Shown here: positions 8,660 through 17,127 of the stretch, in pieces
Numbering within the stretch: the stretch's first letter is position 1
How the letters are laid out: each line of letters starts with the position of its first letter
Translations under genes and position numbers: made by a program
Notes under the pieces: generated by a model
What the model was told of the DNA's origin: nothing
Databases searched by the model: none
The model's input: only the letters and a program-made list of their open reading frames with translations
Assembly: GCA_025363575.1 (NCBI GenBank)
Contig: JANYDM010000076.1
Location: 1 to 38,364, forward strand
Direction: 5' to 3'
Length of the DNA: 38,364 nucleotides
DNA from: Betaproteobacteria bacterium
GTDB taxonomy: Bacteria > Pseudomonadota > Gammaproteobacteria > Burkholderiales > SG8-41

Positions 8660-9616
8660 TTACATCTTGAGCCCCATGCGCTCGATGACCGCCCGCTCCT
8701 CATCGTTGATCTGCCGCGCGAATTTTGCGTAATCTTCGCTGCTCTTGTACACATTGTCCTGATCCAGCCGCTCGAGGACTCTCTGGTAAGCTGGATCTTC
8801 CATGCCTTTCCTGATCGCGTCGTGCAGGATTTTCACGATTTTCGGGTCCATGCCTTTCGGTCCCGCGATGCCATAGGGCGAATTCGAAACGATGCCGTAG
8901 CCAAGCTCTTTCAGTGTGGGCACGTTCGGCCAGCGCCGCGTACGGTTCTCACCCCACGTGACGAGCAGACGCAGTTGCCCGGCGTCGACCATCTCGCCCC
9001 ATCCGGGGGAATCAGCCATCGCCGTCACTTGATTGCCGCGCAGGGCAACCAACGCATCGGCCGCGCCTTTGTACGGCACCTGCAGCCACTGGATGCCTTC
9101 GCGCCCGGCAATCTGCTCCATCGTGATGTGCGGGCTGGTGCCGTGCCCGGGCGTCGAGTAGCTCACCTTGCCGGGGTTGGCTTTCGCATACGCGATGAAC
9201 TCCTGCCATGTTTTCCACGGCGAATCCGCGCGCACCGCGACGCCGAACGTATAGCCCGACACGTGGATGATCCAGGTGAAATCGGTCAGCGGATCGAAAC
9301 TGCCTTTCTGCATGTACGGCACGCGGAACACGGTGATCGGCATCTGCGAAATCACGTAGCCGTCCGGTTTCGCGTTGACCATCGACGCCGGGCCGAGCGT
9401 ACCGGCGACGCCAGTACGATTCTCGATAACGACTCTTTGCCCGAGCTGCCTCGCGGTCGCGTCCGCGAGCGCGCGCATCGCGACGTCGGTCGGCCCGCCC
9501 GCGCTGTAGGGGACGATCAGCGTGACCGGCTTCTCGGGAAAATTCTGCGCGACCGCGCACGACATCGTCCACATAGCCGCCACGCCGCATAATCCACGCC
9601 ATGATGCTGTCCACAT
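8660..9616 (-). CDS. Bug/TctC-family TTT receptor (copy 2 of tandem pair)
   Basis: This is a periplasmic receptor of the tripartite tricarboxylate transporter family, about 318 residues. The start was set at ATG 9616 because an ideal GGAGGAGG lies 4 nt upstream; the longer frame from 9640 would put that site inside the gene. The signal peptide MWTASWRGLCGVAAMWTMSC ends near AVAQ, followed by FPEKPVTLIVPYSAGGPTD. Further signatures are VIENRTGVAGTLG, KPDGYVISQ and QVPYKGAADALVALRG. It shares long segments with the 7666-8631 gene. It follows the acyl-CoA synthetase gene with a gap of about 20 bp, suggesting the captured ligand is a carboxylate that the enzyme activates. That link is inference. 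Confidence 0.93.
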   Translation of the reverse strand: MWTASWRGLCGVAAMWTMSCAVAQNFPEKPVTLIVPYSAGGPTDVAMRALADATARQLGQRVVIENRTGVAGTLGPASMVNAKPDGYVISQMPITVFRVPYMQKGSFDPLTDFTWIIHVSGYTFGVAVRADSPWKTWQEFIAYAKANPGKVSYSTPGHGTSPHITMEQIAGREGIQWLQVPYKGAADALVALRGNQVTAMADSPGWGEMVDAGQLRLLVTWGENRTRRWPNVPTLKELGYGIVSNSPYGIAGPKGMDPKIVKILHDAIRKGMEDPAYQRVLERLDQDNVYKSSEDYAKFARQINDEERAVIERMGLKM

Positions 9617-9620
9617 GATG

Positions 9621-9628
9621 CCTCCTCC
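9621..9628 (-). promoter_or_regulatory. Strong Shine-Dalgarno that fixes the start of the 9616 receptor gene
   Basis: The minus strand reads GGAGGAGG followed after CATC by ATG. This favours ATG at 9616 over the upstream in-frame ATG at 9640, and leaves the receptor gene separate from the acyl-CoA synthetase stop instead of overlapping it. Confidence 0.8.
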
Positions 9629-9636
9629 GTAAATTG

Positions 9637-11352
9637 TCATGTCTTTTGCTGCTGCGTCTTTGCCGCGAGCGCCTGCTTGCGTTCGACTTCGCGCAATCGT
9701 AGCACCCGCCTCTGCACCTTGCCGGTGGTCGTCATCGGCAAGGCGGCTATGAATTCGATTTCTTTCGGGTATTCATACGGCGCGAGCTTGCCGCGCACGT
9801 GCTGCTGGATTTCGACCTCGAGGTCTTTCGACGGCGAGATTCCCGCCGTCAGCACGATGAATGCCTTCACGATATTGCCGCGCTCGGCATCGGGGCTCGG
9901 CACCACCGCCGCATTGGCCACGGCCGGATGCTTGACGAGACAGTTCTCGATCTCGGACGGGCCGATGCGGTAGCTCGCGCTTTTGAACACGTCATCGGCG
10001 CGACCCTGGTACCACAGATCGCCGTCGGCATCCATTTTCGCGAGATCGCCCGTGCGGCACCAGTCGCCGGTGTATTTCGCGCGCGTCGCGTCGTCGTTCT
10101 TCCAGTAGCCGAGAAAAAACACGGCGTCCTTTTCGCCATCGCGCCAATGACGGTTGACGGCCACGTCGCCGATCTCGCCCGGCGGCAAAGGGTTGCCGTC
10201 GTCGTCGATTACCGCGACCTTATGTCCCGGATACGGCCGTCCCATCGAGCCGGGCTTGGCCGGCCATAGCGCGTGCGAATTGCCGACGATGTAGTTGATC
10301 TCGGTCTGGCCGAACATTTCGTTGACGGTAACGCCAAGCGCTTCGCGGCACCAGGCAAACACGGTTTCGCCGAGCGCTTCGCCGGCGCTCATGATGCTGC
10401 GCAATGCGAGGTCGTATTTCTCGCGTGGCCTGGCGACCGTCTTCATCATCATCTTGAGCGCGGTCGGAAACAGAAAGGTATTGGTCACTGCGTACTTCTG
10501 CATCAGGTAAAACGCTTTCTCGGGATCGAAGCGGCCGCGGTAGCCCAGTATCGGCTGGCCGAAATAAAGCGTCGGCAGCAACGCGTCCATCAAGCCGCCG
10601 GTCCACGCCCAGTCCGCCGGTGACCAGAACAAATCGCCCTCGCGCGGGAACATGTCCTGCGAATGCTGGAAGCCGGGCAGATTGCCGAGCAAAGAACGCT
10701 GGGCGGCAAGCGCACCTTTGGGCGGCCCGGTCGTGCCGCTCGTGTAGATCAATATGGCGGGTTCTTCAGCGCACGTGTTCACGCGCTCGAACCGCGGCGC
10801 CGCCTGCTCGAGCAGATTTTCCCATGCGTGAACATTGGATTCCCGCGCGCCCGCCACGCCTATGATGTGTTCGAGGTGCGGACAAGCATCGCGCACCTGC
10901 ACAAGGTGCGGCATCGATGTCTCATCGCCCAGTGCGACGACTGCTTCGCTGTTCTGCAGCCGGTACTCGAGTGCGTCGGGTCCGAAAAGCACGGACAACG
11001 GCATCGCGACCGCGCCCATCTGATAGCAAGCCACGTGCGAAATGGCGGTTTCCGGCCGCTGCGGCAACACAATGGCGACACGGTCGCCGCGCTTGACGCC
11101 GAGCGCGGCCAGCGCATTGGACAGGCGGTTGGCCTGCTGTTGCAGATCCCAATAGGTATAGGCGCCGGTGCGGCCGGCCTCATCCTCGTAGTACATAGCG
11201 AAGCGATGCCGTTCGCGCGCCCAGCGGCCGCAGCATTCCCACGCGATATTAAAGTGCGGCGGCACCTGCCAGCGAAATGCGGCACAGATCTCGCGGTAGC
11301 GGTCTACCTGCAACGGGTCTCCTCCGGCGCGGTCGTTTTTGTCTTGCGGCAT
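9637..11352 (-). CDS. AMP-forming acyl-CoA synthetase
   Basis: This adenylate-forming enzyme converts a carboxylate, ATP and CoA into acyl-CoA, AMP and pyrophosphate. All core motifs are visible in the 571 residues: the phosphate loop ILIYTSGTTGPPKGAL near residue 200, the A5 motif MFGQTE, the hinge region GDWCRTGDLAKMDADGDLWYQGRADD, SASYRIGPSEIE, and the A10 lysine in MTTTGKVQRR. The substrate-pocket sequence (SPADWAWTGGLMDALLP) resembles acetyl/medium-chain-type synthetases more than long-chain ones, but the acid cannot be named. It is first in an operon with two TTT receptors, and divergent from the Gfo/Idh/MocA gene with a 62-bp gap. No membrane segment is present, so it is cytosolic. Confidence 0.92.
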   Translation of the reverse strand: MPQDKNDRAGGDPLQVDRYREICAAFRWQVPPHFNIAWECCGRWARERHRFAMYYEDEAGRTGAYTYWDLQQQANRLSNALAALGVKRGDRVAIVLPQRPETAISHVACYQMGAVAMPLSVLFGPDALEYRLQNSEAVVALGDETSMPHLVQVRDACPHLEHIIGVAGARESNVHAWENLLEQAAPRFERVNTCAEEPAILIYTSGTTGPPKGALAAQRSLLGNLPGFQHSQDMFPREGDLFWSPADWAWTGGLMDALLPTLYFGQPILGYRGRFDPEKAFYLMQKYAVTNTFLFPTALKMMMKTVARPREKYDLALRSIMSAGEALGETVFAWCREALGVTVNEMFGQTEINYIVGNSHALWPAKPGSMGRPYPGHKVAVIDDDGNPLPPGEIGDVAVNRHWRDGEKDAVFFLGYWKNDDATRAKYTGDWCRTGDLAKMDADGDLWYQGRADDVFKSASYRIGPSEIENCLVKHPAVANAAVVPSPDAERGNIVKAFIVLTAGISPSKDLEVEIQQHVRGKLAPYEYPKEIEFIAALPMTTTGKVQRRVLRLREVERKQALAAKTQQQKT

Positions 11353-11414
11353 CGATTAGAATACCGCTCTATTCGTCCGTGAACAAACAAATCAGGAATG
11401 AGACAGGCTCTTAA

Positions 11415-12425
11415 ATGATCTACGCCGCTATCGTCGGTCTCGGCCGCTGGGGACAGAACCTCGTCGACAGCATTCAGGGCAAAAGCGACAAGATCCGCAT
11501 CGTCGCCGGCGTCACGCGCACGCTCGAAAAGGCCGCCGCGTACGCGAAACGGCAGGATTTTCCGCTCTATGACAACTACGGCAAGGTGCTGGCCGACCCG
11601 CGCATCGCTGCCATCGTGCTGGCGACGCCCCATTCACAGCATGCGGCGCAAATCATTGCGGCCGCGAAATCCGGCAAGCATGTGTTCACGGAAAAACCGT
11701 TTGCGCTGACAGCAGAAGACGCGGCCGCCTGCGTCGAAGCCTGCGCCAGCCATAACGTTACGCTTGCCGTCGGCTACAACTGGCGGTTCCAGCCGGCGCT
11801 GCAGGAAATCCAGCGCATGCTGGCCGACGGCTGGCTCGGCAAGTTATTGCACATCGAGGGCAATTTTTGCGGGCCGAGCGTCTATCGCTTCGGTCCCGAG
11901 CATTGGCGGCTCAATCGCGAGGAAGGCCCGGCCGGCGGCATGACCGGCCGCGGGGTCCATGTCGTCGACGCCATGCTGTACTTAGCGGGCCATGTCGACA
12001 CCGTGCACGCGCAAAGTTATCGCCGCGTCCTGGATTACGGCATCGACGACACGACTTCTATGCTGTTCCGCTTCAAAAATGGCGCCACGGCTTATCTCGG
12101 CACATGCATCGCGACGGCCGAAACGTGGCGCATGCAGGTATTCGGCGAGAAAGGCTGGGCGGAGGTCGGCGACGTCGAGCATCTCACGACGTGGCCGCTG
12201 CGTGTCTGCTATGTCGACCGCGCGAACCTCAACGTGCATCAGAAACCGCAGACTGTATCGTTTCCGCATCTGTCCACCGAGCGCGCGGAACTCGAGAATT
12301 TTGCCGATGCGGTCAAAGCGAAAAAGCGGCTGGCGGTTGCGGGCGGCGACGAGGTGCACGGCGTCGCGGTGCTGGAAGCGATACTGGAATCGGCAAAACT
12401 GGGCAGCACGGTCAGGCTCGCCTAG
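11415..12425 (+). CDS. Gfo/Idh/MocA-family NAD(P)-dependent oxidoreductase
   Basis: This is a 336-residue predicted dehydrogenase of the glucose-fructose oxidoreductase/inositol dehydrogenase/MocA family. The Rossmann start AAIVGLGRWGQNLVDSI carries G-x-G-x-x-G. ATPHSQHAAQIIAAAKSGKH and FTEKPFAL contain the family EKP motif with the catalytic-type lysine. The C-terminal domain has GYNWRFQPALQEIQ and GRGVHVVDAMLYL with the conserved His. Members act on sugars, inositols and related polyols, or dihydrodiols, so the substrate is open. There is no signal peptide. It stands alone on the plus strand, divergent from the acyl-CoA synthetase operon and convergent with the HD protein (40-bp gap). Confidence 0.9.
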   Translation: MIYAAIVGLGRWGQNLVDSIQGKSDKIRIVAGVTRTLEKAAAYAKRQDFPLYDNYGKVLADPRIAAIVLATPHSQHAAQIIAAAKSGKHVFTEKPFALTAEDAAACVEACASHNVTLAVGYNWRFQPALQEIQRMLADGWLGKLLHIEGNFCGPSVYRFGPEHWRLNREEGPAGGMTGRGVHVVDAMLYLAGHVDTVHAQSYRRVLDYGIDDTTSMLFRFKNGATAYLGTCIATAETWRMQVFGEKGWAEVGDVEHLTTWPLRVCYVDRANLNVHQKPQTVSFPHLSTERAELENFADAVKAKKRLAVAGGDEVHGVAVLEAILESAKLGSTVRLA

Positions 12426-12465
12426 CGATCCTGCTGGCGACGCTGCAAGCCCGACGCGGGCGCCG

Positions 12466-13395
12466 CTACTTTTTTAGTACGCCCGGCGGCGTGCGGTTGA
12501 GCAGCGCGGCGTTTTCATCCTTGCGCACCTGCTCGGCGAACTTGATGTTCTTTTCCACTTCGTCGAGATACAGGTTTTGCCCGCCAAAATGCTTGTGCGC
12601 GAAATGGTGGCTCGCATCGAGATCGACGTCGAGCCGCTTGCGGGCGACCTGGAAGAATTCCGGCGTCTTCATCACGAGGTCGAGGCCTGAGGCATAGACG
12701 ACCAGCGGCACACCCTCTGACGTACGTTTAGTGGCGATGCCGCCCACCACGAATTCCGGATAGAGACGATCGCGGCACTTCTCGAGATAGCAGCGGTCTG
12801 CCATCTGCGCGATGATATCGGCGGAGCCCAGCATGGTGCCGAGGAGGCGGTGGATCGGCGCCTGCACCTGAATGTCTGCCACGCTGATCTCATAACCGGT
12901 GAAATGGATCAGCTTGGCCGCGATACCGGCGAGTTTCGCCATGCCCAGCGTCGGCAGATAGCGCTCCAGGAAATGCGCGCCGCGCGAGACATGCGTCAGT
13001 GTCAACTCGGCGCCGTTTTGATGCTGCTGATCGCTGAGCTCGCGCACGTAGCCGCAGTCGTGAAAAAGCGCCGTGATCACCCCCAGCCGGAAAAGCGATG
13101 CGTCTATCGGCTGCACGCCGACGCGGCCGCGCTCGTAGCCGTTGATCAGGCGCGCCATTGCGAGCGTCACGTCGAGCACGTGCTGCGTATCGTGGTAGGC
13201 CGTGTCGCATGAATGAAACCCGGGGTATTCCCCGCGATAAAGCTGCGCCATGTCGCGAAACGCCTGATCGAGCTGGTCCGTGGACGCGCCCTGATAAAGC
13301 TCGCGATAAATGCGGTCTATTTCATCATTGACAGCTTGCGGATCAGTAGTTTTGATCTCAAGACTCACGTCGTATTCGTTACTGCGGGAACTCAT
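12466..13395 (-). CDS. HD-domain (metal-dependent phosphohydrolase-like) protein
   Basis: This is a predicted cytosolic protein of about 309 residues with an HD/PDEase-type metal site. YHDTQHVLDV gives the first His, TALFHDCGY the His-Asp pair, and GSADIIAQMAD the final Asp; a further His lies in IHFTGY. The family hydrolyses phosphate esters such as nucleotides or cyclic nucleotides; the substrate here is unknown. An ATG at 13395 (after GGGGCG) is preferred to a TTG ten codons earlier (13425). The remaining C-terminal third (DLDASHHFAHKHFGGQNLYLDEVEKN) is rich in His and Asp and might add metal ligands. It is a single gene, convergent with the dehydrogenase gene. Confidence 0.78.
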   Translation of the reverse strand: MSSRSNEYDVSLEIKTTDPQAVNDEIDRIYRELYQGASTDQLDQAFRDMAQLYRGEYPGFHSCDTAYHDTQHVLDVTLAMARLINGYERGRVGVQPIDASLFRLGVITALFHDCGYVRELSDQQHQNGAELTLTHVSRGAHFLERYLPTLGMAKLAGIAAKLIHFTGYEISVADIQVQAPIHRLLGTMLGSADIIAQMADRCYLEKCRDRLYPEFVVGGIATKRTSEGVPLVVYASGLDLVMKTPEFFQVARKRLDVDLDASHHFAHKHFGGQNLYLDEVEKNIKFAEQVRKDENAALLNRTPPGVLKK

Positions 13396-13723
13396 GAGCG
13401 CCCCGTTTTTAGGCTGTGCCGTCAATTACTGCAATATACATGCCGACGGGTCATTCTGGATAAGGGCGGAGAAAACAGCCTGGCAGCGTGACAAACTTCA
13501 CGAAAAACGCCGGCTGCTGGGTTAGACACTGTCTAGCATGCCGGAAATCGCATCGTTGCACCGACGGCGCCACGGCATGCTGCAAGGGCAGCCACACCCT
13601 GGACATTTGCAACGACTACGTCGCCCAGTATGCGTTTTTTACCGGCGGCGCATCCGCCAATCCCTATCGGCAAAAAGAAAAAGCCGGGTCGCCCCGGCTT
13701 TTTTAATGGGTACTCGCTTTTTC
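13396..13723. other. Intergenic region between the HD gene and the beta-barrel gene
   Basis: This stretch of about 330 bp holds the promoter side of the HD gene and the terminator at 13676-13704. A plus-strand GTG-started frame (13488-13706) gives a 72-residue peptide with eight cysteines in its first half, but it has no ribosome binding site and runs through the terminator, so it was not called. Nothing else was recognised. Confidence 0.5.
13676..13704 (-). terminator. Bidirectional-looking rho-independent terminator
   Basis: The stem AAGCCGGG / CCCGGCTT with a 4-nt loop is flanked by an A-run on one side and a T-run on the other, so it can act on either strand. It sits about 20 bp past the stop codon of the outer-membrane protein gene on the minus strand, its likely client. 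Confidence 0.85.
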
Positions 13724-14341
13724 TTAGAACTTATATCCGAGGTCCAGCATCCAGAGATTTGTATGGGATGAAGTGCCAGTGGTATATCTGTCCACATCCA
13801 GGCGGACGAAAATATTGTTGTTAATGTCGTACTTCGCGCCAATTCCATAAGTTAAATCAGTCTTGCTCCCGCTCGTCGATGCAGCGCCGCCGGGTCCCAC
13901 CACCGTGGCTGAAGATCGGAGGTTCGCCAACCCTAACTTGCCCAATAAGCTGAATTGCGGTGCGACAGGCAAAATGCCCACGGCATTGACGTTCCAGCCT
14001 TTTGCATTGACCGACGCACTCACTGGGCCCGCAAGGTTGCCACCGCTCGCGTTATAGGTTTCATTGGTCGACCCAAGATAACCGCCTTCGACTGCAACAT
14101 TTTTCATGAACTGATAACCGAGCTGTAATTTGTAAACCGTCGGGTTGCTAGTGCTGGATGCAAAACCCGTTGCTCCCACTGATCGCAGCGCATTGTCCAG
14201 GGATTGCTGATCATCGTTGCTGAACGTTCTGCCAACGCCCCCCAACACGTAGAATCCCACGTCCGGTGCGTCCGCGGCAAACGCGCAAGGCGCGCCGATA
14301 AACCCGACTATTGCAGCCAGCATTAAAGTCATACGCTTCAT
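13724..14341 (-). CDS. Small outer-membrane beta-barrel protein (OmpA/opacity-type porin family)
   Basis: This 205-residue precursor has a signal peptide (MKRMTLMLAAIVGFIGAPCAFA, cut after AFA), followed by alternating beta-strands: VGFYVLGGVGRTF, YKLQLGYQFMKNVAVEGGYLGS, WNVNAVGILPV, FSLLGKLGLANL, DLTYGIGAKYDIN and FVRLDVDRYTTG. It ends in LWMLDLGYKF, a terminal Phe that is the usual BAM recognition signal. This suits an eight-stranded barrel. Loops are rich in Ser, Thr, Asn and Gly. GGGAGAGGG just before the ATG is a strong ribosome binding site. The gene is monocistronic, with its own promoter-like sequence and terminator. Role unknown; probably structural or surface exposed. Confidence 0.88.
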   Translation of the reverse strand: MKRMTLMLAAIVGFIGAPCAFAADAPDVGFYVLGGVGRTFSNDDQQSLDNALRSVGATGFASSTSNPTVYKLQLGYQFMKNVAVEGGYLGSTNETYNASGGNLAGPVSASVNAKGWNVNAVGILPVAPQFSLLGKLGLANLRSSATVVGPGGAASTSGSKTDLTYGIGAKYDINNNIFVRLDVDRYTTGTSSHTNLWMLDLGYKF

Positions 14342-14360
14342 TTTTCCCTCTCCCGTTGGT

Positions 14361-14389
14361 ATTTTTAAGAGTGCCCTTATTCATGACAA
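14361..14389 (-). promoter_or_regulatory. Candidate sigma70 promoter for the beta-barrel gene
   Basis: On the minus strand TTGTCA (14389-14384) is separated by 17 bp from AAAAAT (14366-14361), about 20 bp before the ATG. The -35 element matches 5 of 6 and the -10 element 4 of 6 consensus bases, so it is plausible but not strong. Confidence 0.35.
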
Positions 14390-14565
14390 GGACATCTGAA
14401 TAATTCTACGTTGGCCTCGTCAGCATCTCAATATTCATAGCCTGTGAGGACAAGACACCGAAGATACTATTATTCGTTGCAGTGCCGTAACTGTATGATT
14501 AAATTACGCTGACTTAAATATTTTGCGAAAAGGCCAGCGTTGCAGATTTACCACAGTCATAATCG

Positions 14566-15432
14566 TCAGACGCGCGACGAGTCCGCAGGGGCTCCAGCTT
14601 TCACCACGCGCCGCTTGAATTCTTCGACCGTTGCGTCCACGCGCTGAAACACCGCGCCTTCATCGCGCAATTTTCGTATCAGCCGCTCGAGCATCATGAT
14701 GCGGTGGCCGCGGCCGCTGATGAACGGGTGGCAGGTAAACGTCAGCACGCCCCAGTCGACCGCTTTCTTCATATACATAAAATCCGCGATCCAGTTCTCT
14801 AACACGAGGCCGGCGTTCATGAGTCCCGGACGGATGGCATTGCCCGTGCGCATGTACTCGAAATGCGGCGCGTCGTCAGTCGTCCAGCTGATCGGCATCT
14901 CGACCAGCTTTGACGCGGCGCCGAACTTCATTGGCCGGTGCAGTTCGACTACATCGTTCGCGCGCGCGTAGTACGGCAGGTAGTCGTGTCCCATCATGCT
15001 CGAATCGTAAGTAAAGCCATGCTGCAGAAACAGGTCGACTGAATGCGGGCTCAAGTCCCAGCCGGGCGACCGATAGCCGCGCGCGTACTGGCCGGAAATC
15101 CGCTTGATCGCTTCGTTGCCGCGCACCAGCTCTGCCTCTTCTTCCGCGCGCGACAGCGCCACGGGAGAAATATGCCGCCAGCCGTGATGGCCGATCTCGT
15201 GCCCTCCGTCGACAACGGCTTGAACCGCAGCGGGAAAAGTTTCTATCGTGTGGCCCGGCACGTACCAGCTCGACCGGATGCGGTATTTTTTCATCAGCGC
15301 GAGCAGCCGCGGCGCACCGACGCGCGGACCGAACTCGCCGCGCGATACCGGCGTCGGCGTCGCGGCGCCGCGCGCGACGAAGCCGGATATGCCGTCGAAA
15401 TCGAATGTCAGACAGACAATGTGCTTCGCCAC
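14566..15432 (-). CDS. Polysaccharide-deacetylase-family (NodB-like) hydrolase
   Basis: This 288-residue cytosolic protein has the NodB-type metal-dependent deacetylase fold. CLTFDFDGIS supplies the Asp pair of motif 1, GGHEIGHHGWRH the metal-binding His residues of motif 2, GYRSPGWD the motif-3 Arg, and FTCHPFISGRGHR the late catalytic His. The long middle (MMGHDYLPYYARAN, MPISWTTDDAPHFEY) resembles the PuuE-like branch, whose members act on allantoin-type or other amide substrates instead of cell-wall glycans. There is no signal peptide, which supports an intracellular amidohydrolase role. It is divergent from the gamma-glutamyltransferase gene with a 126-bp gap, so the two may be co-regulated. 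Substrate unknown. Confidence 0.85.
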   Translation of the reverse strand: MAKHIVCLTFDFDGISGFVARGAATPTPVSRGEFGPRVGAPRLLALMKKYRIRSSWYVPGHTIETFPAAVQAVVDGGHEIGHHGWRHISPVALSRAEEEAELVRGNEAIKRISGQYARGYRSPGWDLSPHSVDLFLQHGFTYDSSMMGHDYLPYYARANDVVELHRPMKFGAASKLVEMPISWTTDDAPHFEYMRTGNAIRPGLMNAGLVLENWIADFMYMKKAVDWGVLTFTCHPFISGRGHRIMMLERLIRKLRDEGAVFQRVDATVEEFKRRVVKAGAPADSSRV

Positions 15433-15558
15433 AACGCGCCCGCATGAAAAATGTGCGTGCGATTATATAGCAGCGTCCACGTCGCGCGCGGCCGAGCGTG
15501 GGAAGCGCCAATTCGCTATCATGCGATTCTCATCCAACCTCACCCTCCGCCACAAACC

Positions 15559-17127
15559 ATGTCCGCACATCTCGTCCAGAACTGGCAGGTCCGCAAGCCG
15601 CTCGCGCGCTCGAAAAACGGCATCGTTGCCACACAGAACAAAATCGCCGGCGAAGCCGGCGTAAAGATACTCAATGCGGGCGGCAACGCAGTCGATGCGG
15701 CGGTCGCCACCGGACTGGCGCTCGCCGCCGTCGAACCGTGGAACAGCGGGCTCGGCGGCGTGGGCTTCATGCTCGTCTACCTGGCGAAAGAGAAAAAAGT
15801 CCACGTCGTTGATTTCGGACCGATCTCGTCGCATAACGTGAATCCGGCCGATTTTCCGCTGACCGGCGGGTTTACCACCGATCTCTTCACGTGGCCGACG
15901 GTCAAGGACGACCGCAATGTGCACGGACCCAATTCGATCGCAGTGCCCGGACATGTCGACGGCCTCGCGACGGCGCTGGCGAAATTCGGCAGCAAATCGT
16001 TCGCCGATGTCATCGCGCCAGCCATCGAGCTCGCCGACCAGGGCATGGCGGTCGATTGGTACTTGACGCTCAAGATCGCGACCACGGCGAAAGAACTCAC
16101 GCGCTATCCGAGCACGCGCGACGTCTGGATGAAGGACGGTTTTCCCGCGGTCACGCCGCCGGGCGCGCCGCTGCTGCGGCTCAAGCTCACCGGCCTCGCC
16201 GACACCATGCGCAAGCTGCAGAAGAACGGGCCGCGCGACTACTATGAAGGCGAAGTTGCAAACCTGATCGTGAAGGACATCGCAGCGCTCGGCGGCATCA
16301 TCGACGCCACCGATCTGAAAAATTACCATGCGCGCATCGTTGCCCCCCTCGAAATGGATTATCGCGGCGCACGCATCGCTTTTGCCGGCGGCCTGACCGC
16401 CGGCCCGACGATGGCGCGCGTGCTGGGCGGGCTCGCCAGCCACAAGTTTTCTGCCGGCAAGCCGGATGCGAACGCTTTCGTTGCCTATGCGCAGGCGCTG
16501 CGCGAGGCCTATGCCGACCGGCTGCAGACCATGGGGGAGATCGATGACAGCAAGAACCCCGGCTGCACCACGCATCTGAACGTAGTTGACCGCGAAGGCA
16601 ACATGGTCGCGCACACGCAAACGCTGCTCTCGGTGTTCGGCAGCCGGCTCGTGCTGCCCTCCACCGGCATCCTGATGAACAACGGCATGATGTGGTTCGA
16701 CCCGCGCCCCGAGTCGCCGAATTACTTCGCGCCAGACAAGCGCCCGCTGACCAATATGTGTCCGGTCATTGCACGACGCGGCGATCACGCCTGGTTTGCG
16801 ATGGGCGCCTCCGGCGGCCGCAAGATCATGCCGGCCGTCATGCAGCTATCGTCGTTCATCGTCGACCACGGCATGACGCTCGAAGATGCATTCCACCAGC
16901 CGCGCATCGATGCGAGCGGGGGCGAGACGGTTGGCGTCGACCCGCGTCATGCGCCCGGCGTGCAGAAAATGCTGGCGGCGAAATTCCCCGTCAGTCCGAC
17001 CGAGCTCGTTGTCTATCCGACGAATTTCGCCTGCCCGAGCGCGGTACTGCGCGACCCGGTCAGCGGCGAACATCAAGGCATCGCCGACGTGCTGTCGCCG
17101 TGGTCTGGTGCGGTCGCTCAAGCGTGA
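15559..17127 (+). CDS. Gamma-glutamyltransferase-family protein
   Basis: This is an N-terminal-nucleophile hydrolase/transpeptidase of the GGT family, 522 residues. The start MSAHLVQNWQVRKPLARSK was chosen over a 36-codon longer frame whose extra residues look random. The large-subunit region has GGNAVDAAVATGLALAAVEPWNSGLGG. The autocleavage site is CTTHLNVVDREGN, where the second Thr would become the nucleophile. GILMNNGMMWFDP and MGASGGRKIMPAV are small-subunit signatures. No signal peptide is evident, unlike classical periplasmic GGT, so it may be a cytosolic GGT-like amidohydrolase. Its stop overlaps the GTG start of the next (frameshifted) TTT receptor, so they formed an operon: receptor captures, GGT-like enzyme processes. 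Confidence 0.88.
   Translation: MSAHLVQNWQVRKPLARSKNGIVATQNKIAGEAGVKILNAGGNAVDAAVATGLALAAVEPWNSGLGGVGFMLVYLAKEKKVHVVDFGPISSHNVNPADFPLTGGFTTDLFTWPTVKDDRNVHGPNSIAVPGHVDGLATALAKFGSKSFADVIAPAIELADQGMAVDWYLTLKIATTAKELTRYPSTRDVWMKDGFPAVTPPGAPLLRLKLTGLADTMRKLQKNGPRDYYEGEVANLIVKDIAALGGIIDATDLKNYHARIVAPLEMDYRGARIAFAGGLTAGPTMARVLGGLASHKFSAGKPDANAFVAYAQALREAYADRLQTMGEIDDSKNPGCTTHLNVVDREGNMVAHTQTLLSVFGSRLVLPSTGILMNNGMMWFDPRPESPNYFAPDKRPLTNMCPVIARRGDHAWFAMGASGGRKIMPAVMQLSSFIVDHGMTLEDAFHQPRIDASGGETVGVDPRHAPGVQKMLAAKFPVSPTELVVYPTNFACPSAVLRDPVSGEHQGIADVLSPWSGAVAQA

Noticed and set aside
8822..9592. Long plus-strand frame of 256 codons
   Set aside because: Antisense of the TTT receptor at 8660-9616; His/Arg-rich shadow.
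13488..13706. Cysteine-rich 72-codon plus-strand frame (CWVRHCLACRKSHRC)
   Set aside because: It has no ribosome binding site, starts at GTG and runs through a terminator hairpin; the cysteines are probably by chance.
15463..16788. A 441-codon minus-strand frame
   Set aside because: It is the shadow of the gamma-glutamyltransferase gene, produced by GC-rich third positions; no motifs.
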